Source: Sphingomonas sp. EC-HK361
Lineage (GTDB): Bacteria; Pseudomonadota; Alphaproteobacteria; Sphingomonadales; Sphingomonadaceae
NCBI RefSeq assembly: GCF_902498785.1
Contig: NZ_LR701494.1
Span: 929,022-993,021 of the forward strand
Direction: 5' to 3'
DNA: 64,000 nt
Part shown: one piece after another, positions 53,323-62,955 of the stretch
How the letters are laid out: every line of letters starts with the position of its first letter
How positions within the stretch are numbered: position 1 is the first letter of the stretch
Notes under the pieces: model-generated
Seen by the model: the letters and a program-made list of their open reading frames with translations, nothing else
What the model was told of the DNA's origin: nothing
The model's database searches: none
Made by a program: the position numbers and the translations under genes

Positions 53323-54219
53323 GTGGTCGCCTATGTGGTCGAGGCGCTCGACGATGTGAGCGTCGGCGGGGTCCCTGTGGTCGATGGCATGGACCTGATG
53401 AGCCCGTTCGTCTGGGCGGACGGGGGCACGCTTCGCATCCTGCTGCGCGTCGTCCCCAACCCGCTCGGCCCGCACGATCCGACCGGGCTGGTCTACGCCG
53501 GCGCCAGCCGCGATGGCCTCCACTTCGATCTCGATTCGCGGCCAGCGCTGACCCCCGGCCCGGATGCAGCCGACGCAGGAGGATGCGAAGACCCGACCGT
53601 CGTTCAGCGCGCCGACGGCAGCTATGCGGTCTATTTCACCGGAGTCGATGCCGCGCGCGCGCAAGGATCCATGCTCGTCGCCGAGGGCCCGACGCTCACG
53701 ACACTCACCAAGCGCGCGGTCGTCCTCCAGGCGCCGCCGGGCGAGGGCAATATCAAGGAAGCAACGCTGGCGCAGGCCAGGGACGGCACATGGCGACTGT
53801 TCTACGAATATGCGCGCGAAAACGCGTCGCGGATCGGCGTCGCGGGGAGCCATGCCGATTGCGGACCGTGGACCTCGGTCAATGATCCCTTCGATGTGCG
53901 TGACGACTCCTGGGACAATTGGCATCTGTCGACCGGTCCGATCGTGCAACTCCCCGGCCGCGACCCGGTGATGTTCTACAACGGCGCGACGGCGGATGCG
54001 CGCTGGCGGATCGGCTGGGTTGCCTTCGACCGGGATTTCGAGCGCGTGACGGCGCGCGGGATCGAACCGCTCATCATGCCCCCGCCCCCGCGCGACCGCG
54101 CTGCGACCGACATCGCGTTCGCCGCCTCTGCCATCGTCGCGCAGGACGGCCGCATCCACCTTTACTATTCGCTGGAGGACCGGCGCCTCGCCCGCGCGAT
54201 CGTGCGCTGTTACGACTGA
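53323..54219 (+). CDS. Five-bladed-propeller glycosidase-like protein (GH43/GH130-like)
   Basis: A 298-residue protein with the repeated strand pattern of a beta-propeller glycosidase or phosphorylase: MSPFVWADGGTLRILLRVVPNP, GGCEDPTVVQRADGSYAVYFTGVDA, NIKEATLAQARDGTWRLFYEYARENASRIGVAGS, MFYNGATADARWRIGWVAFD, GRIHLYYSLEDRRLARAIV. The GCEDP turn is like that of GH130 mannoside phosphorylases, but exact family and substrate are uncertain. GTG 53323 directly follows the SDR stop; the frame extends earlier without similarity. Its end overlaps the convergent phosphoesterase gene by 10 bases. Confidence 0.78.
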   Translation: MVAYVVEALDDVSVGGVPVVDGMDLMSPFVWADGGTLRILLRVVPNPLGPHDPTGLVYAGASRDGLHFDLDSRPALTPGPDAADAGGCEDPTVVQRADGSYAVYFTGVDAARAQGSMLVAEGPTLTTLTKRAVVLQAPPGEGNIKEATLAQARDGTWRLFYEYARENASRIGVAGSHADCGPWTSVNDPFDVRDDSWDNWHLSTGPIVQLPGRDPVMFYNGATADARWRIGWVAFDRDFERVTARGIEPLIMPPPPRDRAATDIAFAASAIVAQDGRIHLYYSLEDRRLARAIVRCYD

Positions 54220-54968
54220 CCGAGAACAATCTTCGGCGCGTCCGACAGCGAGCGGGCGAGCGTTTCGAACCCCGCACCGTCGATCCGGATTTCGTTGAAC
54301 GCGGGCGGGCTGTTGCGCACCCGCTTCGACAGCGTGCCCGCCCCGATCAGCCGGATCGTCCGTCCGTCGCGCACGACCGGCACGTCGAACGGATCGTGGA
54401 CATGCCCCGAAAGCACGACATGCGCGCCGGCTGCCGCCAGTGCCTCCAGCGCATCGGCGCCGCGGCGCGTGCGTGCCGTTCCCTTCGTGCCCGTCTCGAC
54501 CAGCGGATGGTGCGCCGCGACGAAGATGACATTGCCCGCCGGCGCCCGCGCGATATCGTCGAGTGCGCGTGAGAGTGACCCGTCGCTCACCCGCCCCTTC
54601 GACCAGTTCCAGCGCAATTGCGCGCGCGCGGTCGTCTTCAGCGGCACGATCGAGACACCCTCCAGGTCGAGCGGCCGTTCGATCATCGACTCGAGCGCGG
54701 CATAGCGGCGGTACGGCCGGAACAGCCGGCGGATCGGATCGGAATAATAGGGGATGTCGTGGTTACCCACCTCGACCGTCACCGGCACGCCGAGACTGCG
54801 CAGCCACGCGCCGCCCGCCTCGAATTCGTGCGTCCGCGCGCGCATCGTCAAGTCGCCGGTCATTACGACCGCGTCGGGACGCTCCTCGGCGACGCGCTCG
54901 CGAAACCAGTCGAGCGCCACGGGATCTTCGGCGCCGAAATGCACATCGCTGACATGGAAAAGCTTCAT
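54210..54968 (-). CDS. Calcineurin-like metallophosphoesterase
   Basis: A 252-residue phosphoesterase with all metal motifs in order: SDVHFG (Asp8, His10), GDLTMRARTHEF, VEVGNHD, VAAHHPLV and SGHVHDPFD. It probably hydrolyses a phosphodiester, substrate unknown. The gene starts 32 bases after the ygfZ stop on the same strand, so the two may be co-transcribed. The open frame upstream of the ATG belongs to a different reading. Confidence 0.9.
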   Translation of the reverse strand: MKLFHVSDVHFGAEDPVALDWFRERVAEERPDAVVMTGDLTMRARTHEFEAGGAWLRSLGVPVTVEVGNHDIPYYSDPIRRLFRPYRRYAALESMIERPLDLEGVSIVPLKTTARAQLRWNWSKGRVSDGSLSRALDDIARAPAGNVIFVAAHHPLVETGTKGTARTRRGADALEALAAAGAHVVLSGHVHDPFDVPVVRDGRTIRLIGAGTLSKRVRNSPPAFNEIRIDGAGFETLARSLSDAPKIVLGQS

Positions 54969-55000
54969 GCCCGTGCGAACGCGCGACAGCGACGCCGGGT

Positions 55001-55708
55001 TCAGGCGGATTCCAGCGCCTGCGTCATCCAGTCGGGGACCAGTGCGTCTCCCAGCGCCTCGACCCGGCGCAGCGTCACCATGACGCCAAGATCGGGATAG
55101 ACCGCGCGGCGCTTTTCGTCCGCTTCGTCGATCGGCGCGACGACGAGTCGCCGGTTGACCTTTGCGCGGTGATGCATGCGTGCGGTATTCTCCTGTCCGA
55201 CATAGCAGCCCTTGGCGAAGCTGACCCCGTTCAGCTCGCGCGCGTTGCATTCGAGCCAGAGCGTTTCGCCCGAGCCGAGTTCGGCCATCCCCTCGGGCAC
55301 GCCGAGCGACAGCCGATGCTCGCGCCAGCCGTCCACCGGCTCTCCGGGTTCGCCGATCCAGCGGTAGCCGAGCGCGAGTAGCCGCGGGTCGGGCACCCCC
55401 TCACCGCCCTCGCGCGCCCAGTGGACGCCGATCCGCTCGTCACGTGCGATCGTGATCGCGCGACGCAGGCGATACATCGACAGCCGCCGCACGAGCGCGT
55501 CCGCCTGCTCAGCCTCGCAATCGAGGAGCACATCGTCGCCGTCCGCCCAGAGGATGAAGTCAAAGAGCGCCTTGCCCTGTGGGGTCAATAACGCCGTCCA
55601 GACCGGTAGCATGCCTTCGGCGTCGTTCGTGACCAGCCCCTGCAGGAAGGCGCGCACATCCTCGCCCGAGAGACGAACCACCGCGCGATCGGAAAGCCAT
55701 GTGCCCAT
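55001..55708 (-). CDS. ygfZ: Folate-binding protein YgfZ
   Basis: A 235-residue protein of the YgfZ/GcvT-like family. The signature KGCYVGQE (here [25 protein letters not shown]) is intact, and the N-terminus has [20 protein letters not shown]. YgfZ binds tetrahydrofolate and supports assembly or repair of certain Fe-S enzymes. It is divergent from pyrC, 77 bases apart. Confidence 0.93.
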   Translation of the reverse strand: MGTWLSDRAVVRLSGEDVRAFLQGLVTNDAEGMLPVWTALLTPQGKALFDFILWADGDDVLLDCEAEQADALVRRLSMYRLRRAITIARDERIGVHWAREGGEGVPDPRLLALGYRWIGEPGEPVDGWREHRLSLGVPEGMAELGSGETLWLECNARELNGVSFAKGCYVGQENTARMHHRAKVNRRLVVAPIDEADEKRRAVYPDLGVMVTLRRVEALGDALVPDWMTQALESA

Positions 55709-55785
55709 GCCGGCTAGATAGGCGTGACGGCGGCGATCCCCAACCCCGCTGGCACCCCTGCGCCTGCACCGCTAAGGAACCGCGC

Positions 55786-56823
55786 ATGACACAGCGCCTG
55801 ACGATCCGCCGCCCCGACGACTGGCATGTCCACCTGCGCGACGGGGCGATGCTGGACGCGGTTGCGCATTACACCGCACGCCAGTTCGCCCGCGCGATCG
55901 TGATGCCCAACCTCTCCCCGCCGGTGACGACGATCGCCGCCGCGCAGGCCTATCGGGCGCGTATCCTCGCGGCGCTGCCGCAAGGCACCGACTTCACCCC
56001 GCTGATGACATGCTACCTGACCGACGACGCCGATGCGGCGGAGATCGTGCGCGGGTTCGAAGCAGGGGTCTTCACCGCCTGCAAGCTCTATCCCGCCAAT
56101 GCGACGACGAACTCCGCGCACGGCGTCACCGACATTGCGAACATTTGCGGGGTGCTGGAGGCGATGCAGCGCGCGGGCATGCCGCTGCTGATCCACGGCG
56201 AGGTCACCGATCGGGAGGTCGATATCTTCGACCGCGAGGCGGTGTTCATCGACCGAACGCTCTCCAAGCTCGTCCGCGACTTTCCGGCGCTGAAAATCGT
56301 GCTGGAACATATCACTACCGCGGAAGCGGCCGACTTCGTGGCAACTGGGCCCGCAACGGTTGCCGCCACGATCACGCCGCAGCATATCCACATCAACCGC
56401 AACGCGATCTTCGATGGCGGCATCCGCCCGCACGCCTATTGCCTGCCCGTCGCGAAGCGCGAGCGGCACAGGCTCGCCGTCCGCAAGGCCGCAACCTCGG
56501 GTTCACCCAAATTCTTTCTTGGCACTGACAGCGCACCCCACGCCATCGACCGCAAGGAAGCCGCATGCGGATGCGCCGGCATCTTCAACGCGCCCCATGC
56601 GCTGGAAAGCTACATCGCCGCCTTCGACGCGGACGGCGCGCTCGACCGGTTCGAGGCGTTCGCAAGCCTCAACGGCCCACGCTTCTACGGTCTGCCGGTC
56701 AACGACGCGACGATCACGCTGGAGCGTACGAGCCAGCAGGTTCCCGCAAACCTCGCAACGGGTGCCACCACCCTCGTTCCCTTCCACGCCGGCGAGACGC
56801 TGGCGTGGCGCCTCATCGACTGA
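55786..56823 (+). CDS. pyrC: Dihydroorotase
   Basis: A 345-residue class II dihydroorotase of pyrimidine synthesis, closing carbamoyl-aspartate to dihydroorotate. The zinc motif His14-x-His16 ([10 protein letters not shown]), the lysine to be carboxylated in [15 protein letters not shown], and [23 protein letters not shown] are all present. AAGGAA lies before the ATG. It ends four bases before the convergent glmS stop. Confidence 0.97.
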   Translation: MTQRLTIRRPDDWHVHLRDGAMLDAVAHYTARQFARAIVMPNLSPPVTTIAAAQAYRARILAALPQGTDFTPLMTCYLTDDADAAEIVRGFEAGVFTACKLYPANATTNSAHGVTDIANICGVLEAMQRAGMPLLIHGEVTDREVDIFDREAVFIDRTLSKLVRDFPALKIVLEHITTAEAADFVATGPATVAATITPQHIHINRNAIFDGGIRPHAYCLPVAKRERHRLAVRKAATSGSPKFFLGTDSAPHAIDRKEAACGCAGIFNAPHALESYIAAFDADGALDRFEAFASLNGPRFYGLPVNDATITLERTSQQVPANLATGATTLVPFHAGETLAWRLID

Positions 56824-56826
56824 GGT

Positions 56827-58650
56827 TCACTCCACCGTCACCGATTTTGCGAGGTTGCGCGGCTGATCGACGTCGGTGCCTTTCATCACGGCGACGTGAT
56901 AGGCAAGCAATTGCACCGGCACCGCATAGACGATCGGTGCGATCAGCGGATGGCATTTGGGCATGGTGATCGTCGCGACGCACCCGTCGCCCGCCGCCTG
57001 GATGCCGTCATAGTCGCTGATCAGCACGACCTTGCCGCCGCGCGCCTGAACCTCTTGCATGTTGCTGACGGTCTTGTCGAACAGCGGCCCCGTCGGCGCG
57101 ATGACGATCACGGGCACGTTTTCATCGATCAGCGCGATCGGGCCGTGCTTCATCTCGCCCGCCGCATAACCTTCGGCGTGGATGTAACTGATTTCCTTCA
57201 GTTTCAGCGCGCCCTCAAGCGCCAGCGGATAGTCCGTACCGCGGCCGAGATACAATACGTCCCGCGCGCCCGCGACCACGCCTGCCATCGCTTCGATCGC
57301 CTCGTCATAGGCAAGCGCGCCGTTAATCGCCGCCGGTGCCTCGGCGAGGTGGCGGACGATCATCCGCTCCTCCTCGTCGGTCATCCGTCCCTTGGCCTTG
57401 GCGAGGTTCGCCGCGAGCGCCGCAAGCACCGCAAGCTGGCAGGTGAACGCCTTGGTCGATGCAACGCCGATTTCCGGCCCGGCATGCGTCGGCAGCAGAA
57501 GGTCGGCCTCGCGCGCCATGCTGCTCGTCGGCACGTTCACGACGGCCGCGATCGTCTGGCCTTCGGTCTTGGCATGGCGCAGCGCTGCCAGCGTATCGGC
57601 CGTTTCCCCCGACTGGCTGATGACGATCATCAACCCGCCCGGCTCCATCACCGGGGCGCGGTAGCGAAACTCGCTCGCCACATCGAGATCGACGGGCACG
57701 CGCGCGAACTGCTCGAACCAGTATTTCGCGACCATGCCCGCGTAGAAGCTCGTCCCGCACGCGACGATCGTCACCCGCCTGATGCCCGACAGATCGAAAT
57801 CGGGGATGGGCAGCGCGATGCGACCGTCCATGCGGTGGAGATAGGACCGAAGCGTCTGGGCGACGACGATCGGCTGCTCGAAAATCTCCTTCTGCATGAA
57901 ATGCCGGTGATTGCCCTTGTCGATCAGCGCGCCCGTGACGCCGGAAATCGTAATCTCGCGGGTGACGGGACTGTTGTCCGCGTCATAGACCTGCGCGCCG
58001 TCGCCGCGACACACGACCCAGTCTCCCTCGTCGAGATAGGCGATGCGCTGGGTCAGCGGCGCGAGCGCGAGGGCATCCGATCCGAGATAGGTTTCGCCCT
58101 CGCCATAGCCGACGACGAGCGGCGAGCCGAGCCGTGCGCCGATCAGCAGATCGGGGGCGTCGCGGAACAGGATGGCGAGCGCGAAGGCGCCGTGGAGGCG
58201 CGGCAGAACCTCGCGCACCGCATCTTCGGGGGATGCGCCGGCTTCGACCTTCTCACTGACCAGATGTGCGACGACTTCGGTGTCGGTTTCGCTGGTGAAG
58301 ACGCGGCCGCGCCCGATGAGCTCGTCGCGCAGCGGCTTGAAATTCTCGATGATGCCGTTGTGGACGACGGCGACGTGATCGGTCGCGTGCGGGTGCGCAT
58401 TGTCGGTTGTCGGGCCGCCATGCGTCGCCCATCGGGTGTGCGCGATGCCGATCGTGCCGGCAAGCGGGCTTGCGGCCAGTTCGCGCGCGAGGTTGACGAG
58501 CTTGCCCGACGCGCGCCGCCGATCGATCGTGCCGTCATGCACTGTTGCGATGCCGGCCGAATCATAGCCGCGATATTCCAGCCGCTTCAGCCCGTCGAGC
58601 AGCCGGCCAGCGACGCTTTCGGTGCCGACGATTCCAACGATTCCACACAT
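56827..58650 (-). CDS. glmS: Glutamine-fructose-6-phosphate aminotransferase (isomerizing)
   Basis: A 607-residue enzyme making glucosamine-6-phosphate from fructose-6-phosphate and glutamine, the entry to peptidoglycan and LPS sugars. The N-terminal nucleophile is Cys2 (MCGIVGIVGTES), the glutamine-amidotransferase domain has HTRWATHGGPTTDNAHPH, and two SIS domains follow (CGTSFYAGMVAKYW; VISQSGETADTLAAL; GRGTDYPLALEGALKLKEISYIHAE). It ends in the conserved RNLAKSVTVE. It starts immediately after glmU, with no gap. Confidence 0.98.
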   Translation of the reverse strand: MCGIVGIVGTESVAGRLLDGLKRLEYRGYDSAGIATVHDGTIDRRRASGKLVNLARELAASPLAGTIGIAHTRWATHGGPTTDNAHPHATDHVAVVHNGIIENFKPLRDELIGRGRVFTSETDTEVVAHLVSEKVEAGASPEDAVREVLPRLHGAFALAILFRDAPDLLIGARLGSPLVVGYGEGETYLGSDALALAPLTQRIAYLDEGDWVVCRGDGAQVYDADNSPVTREITISGVTGALIDKGNHRHFMQKEIFEQPIVVAQTLRSYLHRMDGRIALPIPDFDLSGIRRVTIVACGTSFYAGMVAKYWFEQFARVPVDLDVASEFRYRAPVMEPGGLMIVISQSGETADTLAALRHAKTEGQTIAAVVNVPTSSMAREADLLLPTHAGPEIGVASTKAFTCQLAVLAALAANLAKAKGRMTDEEERMIVRHLAEAPAAINGALAYDEAIEAMAGVVAGARDVLYLGRGTDYPLALEGALKLKEISYIHAEGYAAGEMKHGPIALIDENVPVIVIAPTGPLFDKTVSNMQEVQARGGKVVLISDYDGIQAAGDGCVATITMPKCHPLIAPIVYAVPVQLLAYHVAVMKGTDVDQPRNLAKSVTVE

Positions 58651-60024
58651 TTATTTGGCGTCCTTTTTGGCGCGCATCACCTGTCTGAAGCGCGTCGCCC
58701 AACCGGGCTTCTCGGTTTGCTGGGGTCGCACGAGCACCAGTGCATCCGTCGACACGTCGCTGGTCACGACCGACCCCGCCGCGACGATCGCGCCCTCACC
58801 GATCGATACCGGCGCGACAAGCGCCGAGTTCGATCCGATGAACGCGCCCGCGCCGATGGTCGTACGGTATTTGAAGAACCCGTCGTAATTGCATGTAATC
58901 GTGCCCGCGCCGATGTTGGCACCCGCGCCCACCTCTGCGTCACCCAGATAAGTCAGGTGGTTGGCTTTCGCCCCCTTGCCGAGCGTCGCCTTCTTCATCT
59001 CGACGAAATTGCCGACCTTCGATCCTTCGCCCAGGACTGCGCCGGGTCGCAGGCGGGCATAGGGGCCGACCTCGGCATCGCGGCCAATCGTCGCGCCTTC
59101 GATATGGCTGAATGCGTGGATCGTCACCCCGTGAGCCACCGACACGCCGGGTCCGAAGACGACATTGGGCTCGATCGTCACGTCTTGGCCAAGCACGGTA
59201 TCGTGCGCGAAACATACGGTTTCCGGTGCGATGAGCGTCACGCCAGCCGCCATCGCCTCGGTGCGCCGGCGTTGCTGCCACCCCGCCTCGACGCCCGCCA
59301 GTTCACCGCGGCTGTTGACCCCGGCCACTTCCGCCGCGTCGGTTTCAATCACCGCGGCATGACGGCCATCCGCGCGCGCCAGCATCACGATATCGGGGAG
59401 GTAATATTCCCCCGCGGCATTGTCATTACTCACGCGCGCGAGCAGCGCGAAAAGGTCACGCGATCGAACCGCCATCAACCCGGAATTACAAAGGGTTACA
59501 GCGTGTTCTTCAGGCGATGCATCCTTGAATTCGACCATCCGGTCGATCCGTCCATCGCCATCCGCGATCACCCGTCCATAGGCGCCTGCGTCATCGGGCC
59601 GGAAGCCGAGCACGACCGCCGCGGGGGTGTCGCTCGCGTTCAACCGCTCGATCATCCGCCTCATGGTGGCGGCGGAAACGAGCGGAACGTCACCGTAGAG
59701 GATCAGGACATCGCCATCGAACCCGTCGAGCGCCGCCTGCGCCTGCTGCACCGCGTGACCCGTGCCGAGCTGGTCGGCCTGCAGCGCCGTCGCGATGCCG
59801 AGCGGCGCGACCGCCGCCTCGACCTGCTCGCGGCCCGCACCGGTGACCACGACGGTCCGTTCCGCACCCAGCGCCGCCACGGAATCGACGAGATGGAGCA
59901 GCATCGCGCGCCCGGCAATCGGGTGCAGGACCTTGTGCAGGTCCGACTTCATCCGCGTTCCCTTGCCCGCGGCAAGGATTATCGCGGCGATCGGCGTGGC
60001 GTCGGGGCGGGTCGGCGTCGTCAT
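58651..60024 (-). CDS. glmU: Bifunctional UDP-N-acetylglucosamine pyrophosphorylase/acetyltransferase
   Basis: A 457-residue two-domain enzyme making UDP-GlcNAc. The uridyltransferase loop ILAAGKGTRMKSDLHKVLHPIAGR, then VVVTGAGREQVE, and the C-terminal left-handed beta helix with hexapeptide repeats (RLRPGAVLGEGSKVGNFVEMKKATLGKGAKANHLTYLGDAEVGAGANIGAGTI and so on). The stop TAA is directly followed by the glmS ATG, so the two enzymes of the pathway are made together. Confidence 0.98.
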   Translation of the reverse strand: MTTPTRPDATPIAAIILAAGKGTRMKSDLHKVLHPIAGRAMLLHLVDSVAALGAERTVVVTGAGREQVEAAVAPLGIATALQADQLGTGHAVQQAQAALDGFDGDVLILYGDVPLVSAATMRRMIERLNASDTPAAVVLGFRPDDAGAYGRVIADGDGRIDRMVEFKDASPEEHAVTLCNSGLMAVRSRDLFALLARVSNDNAAGEYYLPDIVMLARADGRHAAVIETDAAEVAGVNSRGELAGVEAGWQQRRRTEAMAAGVTLIAPETVCFAHDTVLGQDVTIEPNVVFGPGVSVAHGVTIHAFSHIEGATIGRDAEVGPYARLRPGAVLGEGSKVGNFVEMKKATLGKGAKANHLTYLGDAEVGAGANIGAGTITCNYDGFFKYRTTIGAGAFIGSNSALVAPVSIGEGAIVAAGSVVTSDVSTDALVLVRPQQTEKPGWATRFRQVMRAKKDAK

Positions 60025-60085
60025 GCGCCCGCTTTTGCACCACATGCTTGCCATTTCCATAGCACTGCTGTCTGGCAGGGCCGTT

Positions 60086-60787
60086 ATGACGACAATTTCA
60101 CCGCCAAGTTCATCATTCGACATCGTCGGATTCGACCTCGACGGCACCCTCGTCGATACCAGCGGCGATCTGACCGCGGCGGTGAACCATGCGCTGGCGA
60201 GCGTCGACCGCCCGCCGCTCTCGGTCGCGCAGGTGAAGCCGATGATCGGCGGCGGCGCGCGGCACATGCTGGCGCAAGGGCTGGCGTCGAGCGGCGGTTG
60301 CGATGAGGCGATGCTGGACCTGCTCCACCCGAGGCTCCTGGCTTACTACGAAGCGAACATCGCGGTTGATTCGGCACCGTATCCGGGCGCCCTAGCGTCG
60401 CTTGATGCGCTGGCGGCTCAGGGGGTGAAGCTCGCAGTCGTCACCAACAAGATCGAGCGGTTCGCCCGCGCGCTCCTCGACGATCTCGGCCTGACCGCGC
60501 GCTTCGCCACGATCATCGGCGGCGACACGCTCGGTCGTGGCAAATCGAAGCCGTCACCCGCGCCGATCGCGCGAATGATCGCGGATTGCGGTGGCGGCAG
60601 CGCGGCGTTCGTCGGCGATTCGATCTTCGATGTGAAGGCGGCGGCCGGCGCCGGCGTACCCTCGATCGCCTGCCGCTTCGGATTCCTCATGCAGCCGGTC
60701 GAGGAGCTTGGCGCGGACGCGATCATCGATCATTTCGACGACCTGATCCCAACGCTGGAGCGCCTTGGATGCCGCCAAAACGCGTAA
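60086..60787 (+). CDS. gph: HAD-family phosphatase (phosphoglycolate phosphatase-like)
   Basis: A 233-residue haloacid dehalogenase-type hydrolase. Motif I is DIVGFDLDGTLVDTSGDL, motif II KLAVVTNK, motif III around KSKPSPAPI and motif IV AAFVGDSIFDVKAA. The cap domain is the four-helix type. This pattern matches phosphoglycolate phosphatase, but activity on other small phosphates is possible. It is divergent from glmU, and its end overlaps the next gene by 19 bases. Confidence 0.85.
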   Translation: MTTISPPSSSFDIVGFDLDGTLVDTSGDLTAAVNHALASVDRPPLSVAQVKPMIGGGARHMLAQGLASSGGCDEAMLDLLHPRLLAYYEANIAVDSAPYPGALASLDALAAQGVKLAVVTNKIERFARALLDDLGLTARFATIIGGDTLGRGKSKPSPAPIARMIADCGGGSAAFVGDSIFDVKAAAGAGVPSIACRFGFLMQPVEELGADAIIDHFDDLIPTLERLGCRQNA

Positions 60788-61197
60788 TTGCCCGCGTCGC
60801 CCTTTGTGCCGCCATCCTTTTCGCGGTCACGATGGCGCTCCTGCCCCACCCGCCGCACACGCCGTTCGAGCATCACGACAAGTTCCAGCATATGGGCGCG
60901 TTCACGACGATGGCGGTGCTGGCGGCGTGGAGCTACCCCAAAGCGCCGCTTTTTCGCATCGGCGAACGACTTTCGTTCCTCGGCGCGCTGATCGAAGTGC
61001 TTCAGGCGATGCCTGCCATCCACCGCGATTGCGACATTCGCGACTGGATCGCCGACACGCTTGCGGTCGCGGTCGTCCTGTCGATTACCGCGCTCTATCG
61101 CCGCCGCCGCGGCGCCACTTCGTCCACAAATGCCGCGCCAGCATCGCCGGCGGCATCCGAAGCGCATGGGAGCGTAGATAGAAGCCGAGCCGCGTAG
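60769..61197 (+). CDS. VanZ-like membrane protein
   Basis: A 142-residue protein with the VanZ-like pattern: HHDKFQHMGAFTTMAVLAAW, FLGALIEVLQAMPAIHRDCDIRDWIADTLAVAVVLSITALY. About four hydrophobic helices precede a polar Ser/Ala-rich tail. Members are loosely linked to glycopeptide resistance but most are uncharacterised. The tail and stop overlap the convergent nucleotidyltransferase gene by 113 bases, so the last 35 or so residues may be poorly conserved. Confidence 0.75.
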   Translation: MPPKRVIARVALCAAILFAVTMALLPHPPHTPFEHHDKFQHMGAFTTMAVLAAWSYPKAPLFRIGERLSFLGALIEVLQAMPAIHRDCDIRDWIADTLAVAVVLSITALYRRRRGATSSTNAAPASPAASEAHGSVDRSRAA

Positions 61198-62113
61198 CCG
61201 GGCGCGTCGCCCGGCCCCAGCCATCGCGGGCGACGATACGACGGGCGAACAGCGGATCGGCGCTGTCCCATCGACGCCAAGTGTCGGGGATCGGCGTTTC
61301 GTAAAGCGCGGCGCATTGTCGAACCCCCCGCGCGACGGGGCCGCCAAGCTGATGGTGCCAGGCACGCGCCTGGAGCTTGAACCAGAAATCGCTTTCCTCG
61401 CCGAACTCGCGCAGTAACCGGTCGATATCCCATAGGTTGCGCATGCCCCCGGCTAGATCGCCATCTGCGAAGAGATGTGCGGCGGCATGGACGATCATAT
61501 CTGCCGGCGACAGTATGCGCAGACCGTTTTCCAGCGGCACGCTATCCGAGATCAGCGCGTCGGCATCGGGCGTCGGCCGCGCCGTCAGCGGCAGGATCGT
61601 GTGGTGCACATCGATCATCCGGTCGCGCTCGCGGTGGATGAGCGGGGGGAGTTCGTGCATCCAGCGGCGGTAATAGGCGTCGTCATAGGGATCGGGCTTC
61701 ACCCATTCCCAGCCCGCCGCGATCAGCGCCGCCTCCACAACATCGAGGGACGTGCGAGGCACGAGAATGTCGAGATCGCCGATATGGCGCCCTGCCCCCG
61801 CCCCGAGTCCCGCCGCGGCATAGGCAGTGCCCTTCAGCAGCACGACCGGCGCATCGATCTGCGCGAGCGCGCGCCGCGCCATCTCCGCTTCCCAAAGCGC
61901 CTGCCGCCGCTGATGCTCCGCCTCCGCTCTAGCGTCCGAGAGAATTTTCCGAACAGCGTCCGGGACAGGCAGGCCGTCGATGCGCAACGCCAGCGTGCCG
62001 AGCAGCAGTTCGGCGCGCGCCATCGTCAGCAGCCCCGTCCAGCCCCCGGCATCCAGCCCCGCCACGGTTTCCGGACGGGTCAGCGCACGAGCGAGGAGGC
62101 GCGCGTCGCTCAC
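61085..62113 (-). CDS. Nucleotidyltransferase-fold protein (NTP_transf_5 type)
   Basis: A 342-residue protein with the minimal nucleotidyltransferase motifs LKGTAYAA (93-100) and IGDLDILV (111-118, Asp113 and Asp115), followed by MIDVHHTILPL and PADMIVHAAAHLFADGD. It is the last gene of a four-gene operon with a Tat-signal protein, a PqqD-like protein and an HprK-related kinase, overlapping the kinase gene as ATGA. Similar proteins accompany HPr-kinase-like enzymes in some lasso-peptide clusters. No lasso cyclase or protease is visible here. Confidence 0.9.
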   Translation of the reverse strand: MSDARLLARALTRPETVAGLDAGGWTGLLTMARAELLLGTLALRIDGLPVPDAVRKILSDARAEAEHQRRQALWEAEMARRALAQIDAPVVLLKGTAYAAAGLGAGAGRHIGDLDILVPRTSLDVVEAALIAAGWEWVKPDPYDDAYYRRWMHELPPLIHRERDRMIDVHHTILPLTARPTPDADALISDSVPLENGLRILSPADMIVHAAAHLFADGDLAGGMRNLWDIDRLLREFGEESDFWFKLQARAWHHQLGGPVARGVRQCAALYETPIPDTWRRWDSADPLFARRIVARDGWGRATRPATRLGFYLRSHALRMPPAMLARHLWTKWRRGGGDRAR

Positions 62114-62955
62114 GCCAGCGCCTCGACCGCGGCGATCCCGCTCGCCGTGTCGGGATAATCGATCGCCGTTGCCGGCACATCGGTGACGAAGCGCGTCAGC
62201 GCTGCAAATCCCCGCTCGCCGAGCGCGACGTAGTTGGTCGACGCCTGGGTCAGCCGCACGAACGCCTCGCTGGGCGCAACGTCGCGCATGGCGCTTTCGA
62301 ACCCGAAGCGCGGAAAGACCAGATGCGCTGGCAGCGCCGGCACCTCCATTGCCGCAAGCGCGCGGTCGTCGGGGCGCAGATGCCGGATATCACCTTTCGG
62401 CGTCGCGGCCATCATCGGCCCCCATCGCCCCCCCGGCGCGGCAGCCGCCACGACGGCGATCGCCGCATTCTTCAGGCTGATCGCGCGCGGAAAGGCGTGG
62501 ATCATCCCGGTCTCGGGCGAAAGCAGCGCGAACTCGTCCCCCATCAGCCGCCAGCCGCGCGTCATCAGCAGCGCGGCGAGCGTCGATTTGCCCGCACCGG
62601 ATTCGCCCGTCAGCACGATCGCGCGGCCATCGCGCTCGACCGTGGCGGCGTGGAGCAGCAGATACTGGCGCTGGCCGATCGCCATCTGCAGGTTCATCGC
62701 CATTTCCGCCGCCAGCAAGCCATGCGCGAGCGGCAACGGCGCGGCATCGGGGAGCGTGAAGTCGCCCGAAATCGCGACCTTGGGCCGAAGCCAGCGCCGC
62801 CACGGCCGCGGCGCTTCCAGCCGAACGGTGAAATCGGCGATGTCGGGCTTCGGATAGCCCGTATAAAGCGCCTCGATCGCAGCGATCGGCGCGCGCCAGT
62901 CGGACCCGACGCGAAAGCCCACCGGCCCGATCCGCACCGAAAAGGCGTGCCGCAT
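62110..62955 (-). CDS. HPr-kinase-related protein (HprK-related kinase A type)
   Basis: A 281-residue protein with the Walker A loop GESGAGKST at 117-125 and the following WRLMGDEFALLSPETGMIHAFPRAISLKN, matching the HPr-kinase/phosphorylase catalytic core. The upstream part (HAFSVRIGPVGFRVGSDW) is a different N-terminal domain. These HprK-related proteins are not sugar-PTS regulators but sit in small operons with PqqD-like and nucleotidyltransferase proteins. I take ATG 62955, overlapping the PqqD-like stop; GTG 62958 is the other option. Confidence 0.9.
   Translation of the reverse strand: MRHAFSVRIGPVGFRVGSDWRAPIAAIEALYTGYPKPDIADFTVRLEAPRPWRRWLRPKVAISGDFTLPDAAPLPLAHGLLAAEMAMNLQMAIGQRQYLLLHAATVERDGRAIVLTGESGAGKSTLAALLMTRGWRLMGDEFALLSPETGMIHAFPRAISLKNAAIAVVAAAAPGGRWGPMMAATPKGDIRHLRPDDRALAAMEVPALPAHLVFPRFGFESAMRDVAPSEAFVRLTQASTNYVALGERGFAALTRFVTDVPATAIDYPDTASGIAAVEALA

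Noticed and set aside
56896-60306. An 1136-codon plus-strand frame opposite glmS and glmU
   Set aside because: It is antisense to two full-length enzymes with intact motifs and shows only Arg/His/Asp-rich sequence.
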